64,000 nt of DNA from Methylobacterium sp. GXS13. Lineage in GTDB: Bacteria; Pseudomonadota; Alphaproteobacteria; Rhizobiales; Beijerinckiaceae. Shown piece after piece: positions 25,412 to 32,994 of the stretch. Position 1 is the first letter of the stretch; each line of letters opens with the position of its first letter. The notes under the pieces are model-generated. The model ran no database searches. It saw only the letters and a list, made by a program, of their open reading frames with translations, and had not been told where the DNA came from. The position numbers were made by a program, and so were the translations under genes. The DNA is taken from assembly GCF_001455965.1 (NCBI RefSeq), contig NZ_LKKO01000069.1, positions 1 through 64,000 on the forward strand. Reading direction: 5' to 3'.

Positions 25412-26146
25412 GTGTTTTCAGCGTTCCTGAAATCCCTTGGCAGCGCCTATCATCCGCACGCGGAGGCACCGAAGACTGCCACGCACTCAACCTTCGATCG
25501 ACGTACCCGGACGACATCGACAGCGTCGGCCACCGCCGCGGACACACAAAGCTTCTCCCAGGTCGCCGTCGACACCCGAAAAGCCCTGGATGCGGGCTAT
25601 CGGAAGCTCGGCAAGGCGGCGGATGCCGGCACGACGGACCAGGATTGGCACGGCACCATCCGCATTCAGAAGCTGGACCGCCGCGCGCTCTACGCCATCA
25701 CAACCAATCACGGCGGCCTGTTCTCCGCGGCCGAGGTGAAGGCGGCTCAATCCGAGGTGGCGGCCATCGAGTCGCGCGCGTCCCACGCCGCCAATCCCCG
25801 CGGGACTGACGCGGCGGCGGCCGCCAAGGCGACCATCACGGTGCTGGACGGCGCCGGCCCGGAGGAGAAGGCGTCCCTGGAGTGGGCGCAGAAGCGCGCC
25901 GCGGCGCAGGTCCGGTATCAGGCCCTCGCGAAAGAGCGGCACCAGGGACGGGCCGCCCTGAGCGTCGAGACCGGCGACCCGGTCGTCAACCGGTTCGTCA
26001 AAGCCTGGGGCGAACTGGAGAAGGCGCAAGCCTACGCCGAGGATCCCAAATCCATCCGCATCGGGGACATGCCGTCCTGGTCGAAGGCGATCGCGCTCTG
26101 GACGAGCTTGCAGGAGCCGCACACGAAGGTCTTAGGGCGGCTTTGA
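25412..26146 (+). CDS. Hypothetical protein, helical, 244 residues
   Basis: No family is recognised. The first ~45 residues are low in structure and rich in Ser, Thr and Ala. The middle contains a repeated-helix style region (LDAGYRKLGKAADAGTTDQD, then HGGLFSAAEVKAAQSEVAAI). The end is Lys/Trp-rich (IGDMPSWSKAIALWTSLQEP). There is no signal peptide or membrane segment. GTG 25412 has a good ribosome-binding site. It is followed after 6 nt by a putative zinc peptidase on the same strand, so the two are probably co-transcribed. The unusual AT-rich promoter region suggests acquisition from elsewhere, which is inference. Confidence 0.6.
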   Translation: MFSAFLKSLGSAYHPHAEAPKTATHSTFDRRTRTTSTASATAADTQSFSQVAVDTRKALDAGYRKLGKAADAGTTDQDWHGTIRIQKLDRRALYAITTNHGGLFSAAEVKAAQSEVAAIESRASHAANPRGTDAAAAAKATITVLDGAGPEEKASLEWAQKRAAAQVRYQALAKERHQGRAALSVETGDPVVNRFVKAWGELEKAQAYAEDPKSIRIGDMPSWSKAIALWTSLQEPHTKVLGRL

Positions 26147-26152
26147 AGCAGT

Positions 26153-26857
26153 ATGCATAGCGTGAGCAACACGGTCCAGACGGGTGACATCGTGTCCTGG
26201 CAGGTGCATTGGCTCGAAGCGTCGGGCGATCTGTGCTCTTGGCGGGAGACCGTCGCGGCGGAGATCGCAATCGCCCGGGATGCCGTGGCGCGTATCGTGC
26301 CGGTCCCGGCCCTCGATATCGGCGTGGTGCGCGATGCCAGCGAGGCCATCCCCGAGATCGGCACGGCGGCAAATGTGCTTAGTCCGCACCTCGTCTTGCT
26401 GACGCTGGATCCCGACAATCCCAACTTCGAGACCTCCCTGCGCACGGGCGATATCCGCCGGACGATTGTCCACGAGGTGCATCATTGCCTGCGCATGGCC
26501 GGCCCGGGCTACGGCGCGACACTTGGCGAAGCCCTGGTCAGCGAGGGTCTGGCCGGCCAGTTCGTCCGGCACCTGCTCGGCACGCCGCCCGAGCCGTGGG
26601 AAGCCGCCGTCTCCGACGCCGTGCTCGCCGCCCACCGGCCCGATTCCGCCACGCTCGCGGGCACGGATCACGATCACGGCGCCTGGTTTTTCGGGCGCGG
26701 CGGGCGCCACCCCCGCTGGCTCGGCTACACGCTAGGCTACCGGATCGTCGGGGATTGGCTCGCGGCGGGGGCGGCGCCCGATGGCGACACGTGGGTCAAT
26801 GTTCCTGCCGACTCGGTGCTGGCAGCGGCGCGGGGGCGTACGCTCGCCGAGGTTTGA
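26153..26857 (+). CDS. Putative zinc metallopeptidase (DUF2268-like, HExxH)
   Basis: 234 residues. IVHEVHHCLRMAGPGYGATL carries an HExxH zinc motif (HEVHH, about residue 107) and GEALVSEGLAGQFVRHLLG supplies a downstream glutamate, the pattern of the DUF2268 predicted Zn-peptidase family. No signal peptide is visible, so it appears cytoplasmic. Six nt separate it from the hypothetical gene upstream. Substrate is unknown; a partnership with the upstream protein is possible. Confidence 0.75.
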   Translation: MHSVSNTVQTGDIVSWQVHWLEASGDLCSWRETVAAEIAIARDAVARIVPVPALDIGVVRDASEAIPEIGTAANVLSPHLVLLTLDPDNPNFETSLRTGDIRRTIVHEVHHCLRMAGPGYGATLGEALVSEGLAGQFVRHLLGTPPEPWEAAVSDAVLAAHRPDSATLAGTDHDHGAWFFGRGGRHPRWLGYTLGYRIVGDWLAAGAAPDGDTWVNVPADSVLAAARGRTLAEV

Positions 26858-27431
26858 GATGGGAAGCCGCGATCCCATTCGCTCTTTGATGCTCAGGCTT
26901 GTGGATCCACGCGCTTCCAGATGAGGCGCAGGTCCCCCCGTACGCATGGGCGACGATGTTCAACCAACGCCCTCGGCGCGGCACGACGCGCGCTCCTCCC
27001 CCTTGTGGGGAGGAGTTGGAGGTGGGGGTGGTTCAGGAGGTACCTTTGCCCCCTAGCCTGCACCACCCCCACCCCTGACCCCTCCCCACAAGGGGGAGGG
27101 GAAACGCGTTGCCTTTCAACAGCTTGTCAGAAGACGAGGCCGATACGTCATTCTGCTGGACCACAAAGGGGGGGGGAGGGAGAGCCGGAGCGTCTCTCGG
27201 TATCCTGCCGACCCCGATGCGGGTATTTGCACGTCCTTGCGGGAGCGGGGGCGAAGCGCTCGGCGCAAAGGAGGATCGAAGAACCCGATAGCGTTCCGCG
27301 AACGCCTTATTGCACTGCAGAGCGTCAGGATCAGCGCGACGATGGGACGGTCGAGGCCGATAGCCTTCACGTGATCCGAGCGCCGGCCCGGACGCCGCGC
27401 GAACCACCACACGCCAGTCCATCCCCAAAAG
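26858..27431. other. 574-bp gap without a supported gene
   Basis: This lies between the converging peptidase gene and crtC. It contains the inverted repeat at 26992-27106 and a run of nine G near 27170. Short ORFs on both strands have no protein character. It may contain decayed coding sequence, but no homologous reading was recognised. Confidence 0.6.
26992..27106. repeat. Long inverted repeat element (third palindromic family)
   Basis: The left half (26992-27032; CTCCCCCTTGTGGGGAGGAG and GGTGGGGGTGGT) is mirrored by the right half (27061-27106; CACCACCCCCACCCC and CCTCCCCACAAGGGGGAGGG). Each half also has its own small CCCCTTGTGGGG palindrome. The layout resembles the coding-region repeats at 15974 and 19697, but the sequence differs and it is intergenic. 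Confidence 0.7.
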
Positions 27432-28292
27432 TTACCGCTCATACGGCCGCGGCATGCGGAATGGCAGCATCAGCTGCACCAGCGGGTTGCGGAAGCGGTC
27501 GAGCGACAGGCTCTCGTGCACCGCCCGCACCGGCTCGCCGGCCAGCGTCGAGGCGAGCAGGGAGCGCGAATAGAACGGCGTGTCCTCGAAGGTGGTGAGC
27601 ACCCGGGAGCGGCCGTCGTCGCTGCGGGTCTCGCGGGGCATGCGCCAGAACGATGTGGCCGGCAGCGGCGCGGCCAGCGGCGGGCGGATGTCGCGGCGGC
27701 TGCCGTCGTGGCCGAAGCGCAGCGACAGGTTCTGCCCGCCGCCGTCGCGGTGGCGCACGTCGTACAGGATCGCGGCGCCGTCGGGCAGGTCGGCCCGGCA
27801 CCAGGTCCAGCGGGTGAAGGCGGCGGCCAGGGGCTCGTCGCCGTCGTTGGTGTCGAAATAGCCGCTGCCGCTCCAGCCCAGGCCGGGCTGGTCCAGATCG
27901 ACCTCGACCCGCGAGGACGGGGACATCGGCCACCAGCGGTGGCGGCCATTCGGGTCCAGCTGGAACGGGCCGGGGGTGAAGCCCCGCGGGGTGAGCCGGA
28001 CCGTGCCGCGGATCCGCCGGGGCAGGGGGGCGCCGCGCTCGTCGATCCGGACCGTCAGCGCCGTGCCGTCCCAGTCCATCGCACTGGGGCCAATGGCGAT
28101 GGAATGCCGGCTCCGGGACAGGCTGGCGGCACCGCGCTCGGTCATGGCGAACCGGCTGCGGTCGCCGTACAGCACCACGTTCATGGCGCAGTGGGCGAAC
28201 GGGTTCCTGTCGGCGCTCCAGCCATAATACGGCGAGAACACGCTGCCGATGAAGGCGATGATCGTCAGCCCCTGGCGTCCGTCGTCGCTCAC
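27432..28292 (-). CDS. crtC: Hydroxyneurosporene (acyclic carotenoid) 1,2-hydratase CrtC
   Basis: Adds water to the psi end of acyclic carotenoids, the first step of the spirilloxanthin branch. GTG 28292 overlaps the crtD stop as GTGA and gives 286 residues, close to the size of short CrtC annotations. Conserved sequence includes IIAFIGSVFSPYYGWSADRN, NVVLYGDRSRFAMTERG, FQLDPNGRHRWWPMSPSSRV and FTRWTWCRADLP. The same frame continues upstream with CrtC-like sequence (NGYAWWYVDAVSDDG), but no ATG, GTG or TTG exists in it until 28634, deep in crtD. Either translation starts at the GTGA overlap, losing this motif, or a non-standard start is used. Confidence 0.85.
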   Translation of the reverse strand: MSDDGRQGLTIIAFIGSVFSPYYGWSADRNPFAHCAMNVVLYGDRSRFAMTERGAASLSRSRHSIAIGPSAMDWDGTALTVRIDERGAPLPRRIRGTVRLTPRGFTPGPFQLDPNGRHRWWPMSPSSRVEVDLDQPGLGWSGSGYFDTNDGDEPLAAAFTRWTWCRADLPDGAAILYDVRHRDGGGQNLSLRFGHDGSRRDIRPPLAAPLPATSFWRMPRETRSDDGRSRVLTTFEDTPFYSRSLLASTLAGEPVRAVHESLSLDRFRNPLVQLMLPFRMPRPYER

Positions 28293-29824
28293 CGCATCGA
28301 CGTACCACCACGCGTAGCCGTTCTGCGCGACCGGGCCGTCGAATCGAGGTCCTGCAGGATCGCCGCCGCCGCCAGACGGCCCGATTGCGCCGCCATCGGC
28401 ACGCCCGGGCCGGGATGGATCGAGCCGCCCGCCAGGTACAGGCCCGGCAGGGCCGTCCGGGCGCCCGCCCGCTTGAAGGTCGAGGCCCAGCCCTGCGGCG
28501 CCCGGCCGTAGAGCGCCCCCGCGCTCCCGGGAAACCGGCTCTCGAACCCCGCCGGATCGGTCACCACCGGGGGCGAGGTCATCGCCAGAGTCAGCCCGCA
28601 GGCTTCCAGGCGGCGGCTCAAATGCGTCGCGCATGTCTCGATCTCCGAGGGCATCGGCGGGCGGTCCCGGCCGTCGGCCGGGGCGTTAACGAGCAGAAGC
28701 AGGCGCTCTGGCCCGGTGGGCACGGCGTGCGCCTCGGTCCGGTCCTGAGCGCAGACGTAGACCGTAGGGTCCTCGGGCAGGCGCCGCCGCCGCAGGATCG
28801 CGTCGAACTCGGCCCGGTAATCGCCCGAGAAGAAGACGGTGTGGTGGGCCAGCGGAAATCCATTGGGTACCGCGACGGCGCTCAGGGTCATGGCGGAGAG
28901 CGAGCGCTCGGCCGGCGCCAGGCGCTCGCCCATCGGCGCCGCCTCCCTGCCGAACAGCCCGGCGCCCAAAGCCGAGGCGTCCGCGTTGCAGACGACCCGA
29001 TCGGCCGGGATCGTCGTGCCGTCCGCCAGGACCACGCCGGAAACCCGGCCGCCCGCGGTTTCGACCCGCTCCACATGGGCGCCGTAGCGGAACGTGGCGC
29101 CGCGCGCCGCCGCCAGGTCCGCCACCGCCTTGGCGAGCGCGCTCATGCCGCCCGCCACGGTCCAGACCCCCGCCTGCTCGACATGGGCCACCAGCATCAG
29201 CGTCGCCGGCGCGGTGAACGGCGAGGCGCCGCAATAGGTGGCGTAGCGCCCGAACAGCTGCAGCAACCGGGGATCGCGGAAGAACGTGCCGAGCGCCGAC
29301 CACAAGGTGGCGAAAGGCTGGATCCGCCACAAATCGCCCAGTCCCGAGATCCCGACCCGCTGCGCCAGGCCGGTGGGGCTCGTCCGGCCCTCACGGATGA
29401 ACGGCCCCTCCAGGGTGCGGTAGACCTCGGCCGACCGGGCGCAGAACCGGCGGTAGCCCTCGGCTTCCCGGGGGCCGGCGAAGGCCTCGATCGCCGCCGC
29501 CGAGGTGTCAAGATCGGCGGACAGGTCCAACCGTGCATCCTTCGTCCAGGCGTGACGGGCGAGGAGGCTGGCGGGGGTAAGCTGCGCATGGTCTGCGAAG
29601 GAAGCGCCGGATTCGGCGAACAATTCTTCGAAGATCCAGCGCATCGTGAACACGGTCGGACCGGTTTCGACGCAGGCATCGCCGACCCGGACGCTCGCCA
29701 TCTTGCCGCCCGGCCGCGCGGCACGCTCAACCACCGTTACCGCGAGCCCGGCATGGGCCAACCGTAAGGCGGCAGCCAAGCCGCCGATCCCGGCTCCGAT
29801 CACGACGACGCGTTCCTGCGCCAC
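28289..29824 (-). CDS. crtD: Methoxyneurosporene/hydroxycarotenoid 3,4-desaturase CrtD
   Basis: FAD-dependent desaturase introducing the 3,4 double bond during spirilloxanthin-type carotenoid formation. About 511 residues from GTG 29824. RVVVIGAGIGGLAAALRLAH with VVERAARPGGKMASV is the N-terminal FAD motif, and LYLAGGSIHPGPGVPMAAQS is the C-terminal signature. GTG 29824 is preceded by GGAGG at 11 nt. A longer frame starts at GTG 29896, but that codon lies inside a PpsR-type palindrome and adds a non-conserved leader. It overlaps crtC by 4 nt and is divergent from crtE. Confidence 0.93.
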   Translation of the reverse strand: MAQERVVVIGAGIGGLAAALRLAHAGLAVTVVERAARPGGKMASVRVGDACVETGPTVFTMRWIFEELFAESGASFADHAQLTPASLLARHAWTKDARLDLSADLDTSAAAIEAFAGPREAEGYRRFCARSAEVYRTLEGPFIREGRTSPTGLAQRVGISGLGDLWRIQPFATLWSALGTFFRDPRLLQLFGRYATYCGASPFTAPATLMLVAHVEQAGVWTVAGGMSALAKAVADLAAARGATFRYGAHVERVETAGGRVSGVVLADGTTIPADRVVCNADASALGAGLFGREAAPMGERLAPAERSLSAMTLSAVAVPNGFPLAHHTVFFSGDYRAEFDAILRRRRLPEDPTVYVCAQDRTEAHAVPTGPERLLLLVNAPADGRDRPPMPSEIETCATHLSRRLEACGLTLAMTSPPVVTDPAGFESRFPGSAGALYGRAPQGWASTFKRAGARTALPGLYLAGGSIHPGPGVPMAAQSGRLAAAAILQDLDSTARSRRTATRGGTSMR

Positions 29825-29870
29825 GCTGAACCCCGCCTCCAACCGCTCCGATCGGGATTGATCTGCGGCC

Positions 29871-29902
29871 CGACAAGTGTCAATAAGAAATGACACTTGT
29901 CG
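29871..29902. promoter_or_regulatory. Predicted PpsR/CrtJ operator in the crtD-crtE divergent promoter
   Basis: CGACAAGTGTCA (29871-29882) and TGACACTTGTCG (29891-29902) are perfect 12-bp inverted arms around an 8-nt spacer. They contain TGT (29878-29880), 12 nt, ACA (29893-29895). It lies in the 110-bp region between crtD and crtE and could control both directions. Confidence 0.85.
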
Positions 29903-29934
29903 CTGACAACCGATGCTAACACGGGAGGCGCGCC

Positions 29935-30804
29935 ATGGAGTCGGGCCGGCGGATCGAACAGGCGCTGGACCGCGCCGTGGCCTATGCCGAGGCGCCGGGG
30001 GCGCCCCCTCTGCTGGCCGAGGCGCTGCGTTACGCTGTCTTCCCCGGTGGACACCGCATCCGGCCCCGCCTGTGCCTCTCGGTGGCCCTGGCCTGCGGCG
30101 ACGACGATCCCGCCTCGTCGGAGGCCGCCGCGGCTGCGATCGAGTTGCTGCACTGCGCGTCCCTGGTCCATGACGACCTGCCCTGCTTCGACGACGCGCC
30201 CCTGCGCCGCCAGAAGCCGACGATCCACGTCGCCTACGGGGAGCCGATCGCGGTGCTCGCCGGCGATGCCCTCATCGTGCTCGCCTTCGAGACGCTAGCC
30301 CGGGCCGCCGGCCCCTATCCGGTCCGGCTCGGCCGCCTGGTCGGTCTGCTCGGCCGCGCCGCCGGCTCGCCCATCGGCCTCGCCGCCGGCCAGGCCTGGG
30401 AATCCGAAGCCCATATCAGCCTGAGCGACTACCAGCAGGCCAAGACCGGCGCCCTGTTCGCCGCCGCGACCGTGCTGGGCGCAGCAGCGGCCGGGTCCGA
30501 CCCGGAGCCCTGGCGGCGCCTGGGCGAATGCCTCGGCGAGGCCTATCAGGTCGCCGACGACCTGCGCGACGTCGCCTGCCGCCAGGAGGAGATCGGCAAG
30601 CCCGCCGGCCGGGACGCCACCCTCGGACGCCCCAACGCTGCGGCATTGCTCGGCACCGACGGCGCCCTGGAGCGCCTGGCCCGCCTCACCCGCGAGGCGG
30701 TGGCGGCGATCCCGGCCTGCCCGGGCGTGGCCCAACTCACCGCCGAGATCGAGGCGCAGGCGCGGCTGTTCCTGCCCGCGAGCCTGCGCGCGGTGGCGGC
30801 CTGA
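29935..30804 (+). CDS. crtE: Geranylgeranyl diphosphate synthase CrtE
   Basis: Polyprenyl synthetase that extends FPP/IPP to GGPP, the shared precursor of carotenoids and the bacteriochlorophyll phytyl tail. 289 residues. The first Asp-rich motif is LVHDDLPCFDDAPLRRQ (about residues 79-95) and the second is YQVADDLRD (about residues 203-211). FPGGHRIRPRLCLSVALACG matches the family's N-terminal region. ATG 29935 has a good GGGAGG ribosome-binding site at 29922. It is driven from the PpsR-type divergent promoter, and its TGA overlaps the likely crtF start. Confidence 0.94.
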   Translation: MESGRRIEQALDRAVAYAEAPGAPPLLAEALRYAVFPGGHRIRPRLCLSVALACGDDDPASSEAAAAAIELLHCASLVHDDLPCFDDAPLRRQKPTIHVAYGEPIAVLAGDALIVLAFETLARAAGPYPVRLGRLVGLLGRAAGSPIGLAAGQAWESEAHISLSDYQQAKTGALFAAATVLGAAAAGSDPEPWRRLGECLGEAYQVADDLRDVACRQEEIGKPAGRDATLGRPNAAALLGTDGALERLARLTREAVAAIPACPGVAQLTAEIEAQARLFLPASLRAVAA

Positions 30805-31997
30805 CCGCCGGCTCGGTTCCCGGCCCCGGTGCGGCCTTGGCCGCGCCGGCTTCGCTGCGCGACCGCTGGCTCGGCTGGCGCAACCGCCTGGTGGCCAGCC
30901 CACGCTTCCAGCGCTGGGCGGCGGGCTTCCCGCTGACCCAGGGCATCGCCCGGAAGAACACCCGCGCGTTGTTCGATCTCTGCGCCGGCTTCGTCTACGC
31001 GCAGGTGCTGACGGCCTGCGTCCGCCTCGACCTGTTCCGGATCCTCAGCGAGGGGCCGCTGACCCTCGACGCGCTGGCACGCCGGCTCGATCTGCCGGTC
31101 GAGAACGCCCGCTGCCTGCTGCGCGCTGCCGCCTCCCTAAATCTCGTCCAGGCGCTCCCCGAGGATCGGTTCGGTCTGGCGGATCTCGGGGCCGCGCTCA
31201 CCGGCAACCCCGGCATCGCCGCGATGGTCGAGCACCACGCCCTGCTCTACGCCGACCTCGCCGATCCGGTCGCGCTGCTGCGCGGGCAGGCGGGGCCGAC
31301 GCGGCTCGCAGGCTATTGGCCTTATGCGGGCGGCGTGAGCGCCGATGCGGCGGCGGTCGCGCCTTACGGTGGCCTGATGGGCGCCTCGCAGGCGCTGATC
31401 GCCGACGACGTGCTCGATGCCGTTGACCTGTCCGGGAGCCGGCACCTGATGGATGTCGGCGGCGGCGAGGGCGCCTTCCTGCAAGCGGTAGCAGCTCGAC
31501 ACAAGACCTTACCCCTGACGCTGTTCGACCTGCCGGCCGTCGCCGGCCGCGCCGCCGAACGGCTCGCGCAGGCGGGGCTGTCCGAACGGATCGCCTGCCG
31601 GGGCGGCAGCTTCCATGACGGCCTGCCGGCCAGCGCCGATACGATCACGCTGATCCGGATCGTCCACGATCACGACGATGGCCCGGCCCAGGCGCTTCTC
31701 GCAGCCGCGCACGCGGCGCTTCCCCCCGGTGGGACGCTGATCCTGGCAGAGCCGATGGCCGGCACGCCGGGCGCGGAGCCGGTGGGGGACGCATATTTCG
31801 GCTTCTACCTCCTCGCCATGGGCTCGGGCCGGCCGCGCCGGTCCGAAGAACTTCGGGCCATGCTGCGGACGGTTGGTTTCGCGACCGCTTACGAGCAAAA
31901 GACCCGCCGCCCCCTCCTGACACGCCTGATCGTCGCGCAGAAAGACGTTCGCTGGTGTAAGAATGACTTGACGCAGCATTGTGTCTATCTAGGATGA
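30801..31997 (+). CDS. crtF: Hydroxyneurosporene O-methyltransferase CrtF
   Basis: SAM-dependent O-methyltransferase that methylates the carotenoid 1-hydroxyl. About 398 residues in this reading. An N-terminal dimerisation domain (ALFDLCAGFVYAQVLTACVR) precedes the Rossmann domain (LSGSRHLMDVGGGEGAFLQA, SAM motif I; IRIVHDHDDGPAQALLAAAH). No ATG or GTG starts the frame before the conserved region. CTG 30801 forms a CTGA overlap with the crtE stop, the same geometry as the ATGA/GTGA/TTGA overlaps elsewhere in the window. TTG 30837 is the alternative. The last ~14 codons contain the bchC operator. Confidence 0.88.
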   Translation: MTAGSVPGPGAALAAPASLRDRWLGWRNRLVASPRFQRWAAGFPLTQGIARKNTRALFDLCAGFVYAQVLTACVRLDLFRILSEGPLTLDALARRLDLPVENARCLLRAAASLNLVQALPEDRFGLADLGAALTGNPGIAAMVEHHALLYADLADPVALLRGQAGPTRLAGYWPYAGGVSADAAAVAPYGGLMGASQALIADDVLDAVDLSGSRHLMDVGGGEGAFLQAVAARHKTLPLTLFDLPAVAGRAAERLAQAGLSERIACRGGSFHDGLPASADTITLIRIVHDHDDGPAQALLAAAHAALPPGGTLILAEPMAGTPGAEPVGDAYFGFYLLAMGSGRPRRSEELRAMLRTVGFATAYEQKTRRPLLTRLIVAQKDVRWCKNDLTQHCVYLG

Positions 31998-32001
31998 CAC
32001 A
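31956..32001 (+). promoter_or_regulatory. Tandem PpsR/CrtJ sites and promoter of bchC, inside the crtF 3' end
   Basis: Site A is TGT (31956-31958)-N12-ACG (31971-31973), one base off consensus. Site B is TGT (31982-31984)-N12-ACA (31997-31999), within 6-bp arms TGTGTC/GACACA. The gap between them is 8 bp, the spacing reported for cooperative CrtJ binding at Rhodobacter bchC. A promoter fits here: -35 TTGACG (31968-31973), 16 nt, -10 TAGGAT (31990-31995). Confidence 0.8.
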
Positions 32002-32055
32002 TCGCGATCCCGCACCGGCGAGAGTCGCAAAAACATCGGGCGGAAAATTCCAGTC

Positions 32056-32994
32056 ATGGACGCGCTCGCCGTCATCCTCGAACGTCCGGAGCATTTGGCG
32101 CTCAGTCGCCTGGCCCTGACACCTGCCGGAGCGGCCGACGCGGTCGTTGCCGTGTCCTGGAGCGGCATCAGCACCGGCACCGAGCGCCTCCTCTGGTCCG
32201 GCCGCATGCCCCCGTTCCCCGGAATGGGCTACCCGCTCGTCCCCGGCTACGAGTCGGTCGGCACGGTGGTCGAAGCCGCCGAGGATGCGCCGATCCGGGT
32301 CGGCCAGACCGTCTTCGTTCCGGGTGCACGCTGCTTCGGTGCTGTGCGCGGCCTGTTCGGCGGCGCAGCCTCCCACCTCATCGCCCCCGCCGCCCGCCTC
32401 GTGCCTGTCGACCCGGCCCTGGGTGAACGCGCCTGCCTGATCGCGCTCGCGGCCACGGCCTACAGGGCGCTGGGCAGCCTCCGTCCTGGGACGACGCCGC
32501 TCATCGTCGGGCACGGCGTGCTCGGGCGCTTGCTGGCCCGCCTCACGCTCGCTGCCGGCGCCGAGCCGACCGTCTGGGAGATGGACCCGGCCCGGCGCGA
32601 CGGCACGCCCGGCTACGCGGTTCTGGCGCCGGAGGACGATCATCGGCGCGATTATGCGGTGATCACCGACGTCAGCGGCGACGCCTCTGGCCTCGACGGC
32701 TTGATCGCCCGGCTCGCCCCCGGCGGCGAAATCGTCCTGGCCGGCTTCTATGAGGCGCCCCTGTCCTTCGCGTTTCCGCCGGCCTTCATGCGGGAAGCCC
32801 GCATCCGGATCTCGGCCGAGTTTCGCCCTGACGATCTCGCCGCCGTCACGGCGCTGATCGAGAGCGGCCGGTTCTCCCTCGACGGGCTGATCACCCACCG
32901 CGTCCCGGCGGCACAGGCCCAGGACGCCTATCGGACTGCCTTCGCCGATCCCGCCTGCCTGAAGATGATTCTCGACTGGAGGGACGCCGCGTGA
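32056..32994 (+). CDS. bchC: 2-desacetyl-2-hydroxyethyl bacteriochlorophyllide a dehydrogenase BchC
   Basis: Oxidises the C3 hydroxyethyl group to acetyl, a late bacteriochlorophyll a step. 312 residues of the medium-chain dehydrogenase fold without catalytic zinc cysteines, as expected for BchC. The N terminus (ILERPEHLALSRLALTP) is followed by SWSGISTGTERLLWSGRMPP, GYPLVPGYESVGTVVEA and the cofactor region TTPLIVGHGVLGRLLAR. The gene starts the bchCXYZ-puf superoperon from the tandem PpsR-site promoter, and its TGA overlaps the bchX GTG by 4 nt. Confidence 0.94.
   Translation: MDALAVILERPEHLALSRLALTPAGAADAVVAVSWSGISTGTERLLWSGRMPPFPGMGYPLVPGYESVGTVVEAAEDAPIRVGQTVFVPGARCFGAVRGLFGGAASHLIAPAARLVPVDPALGERACLIALAATAYRALGSLRPGTTPLIVGHGVLGRLLARLTLAAGAEPTVWEMDPARRDGTPGYAVLAPEDDHRRDYAVITDVSGDASGLDGLIARLAPGGEIVLAGFYEAPLSFAFPPAFMREARIRISAEFRPDDLAAVTALIESGRFSLDGLITHRVPAAQAQDAYRTAFADPACLKMILDWRDAA

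Noticed and set aside
28293..28634. crtC start at ATG 28634
   Set aside because: It would require a 346-nt overlap with conserved crtD sequence, and the extra residues are low complexity. Kept only as a remote option.
29825..29896. crtD start at GTG 29896
   Set aside because: It lies in the PpsR-type palindrome and adds 24 non-conserved residues. GTG 29824 has a GGAGG site and gives the usual FAD-motif start.
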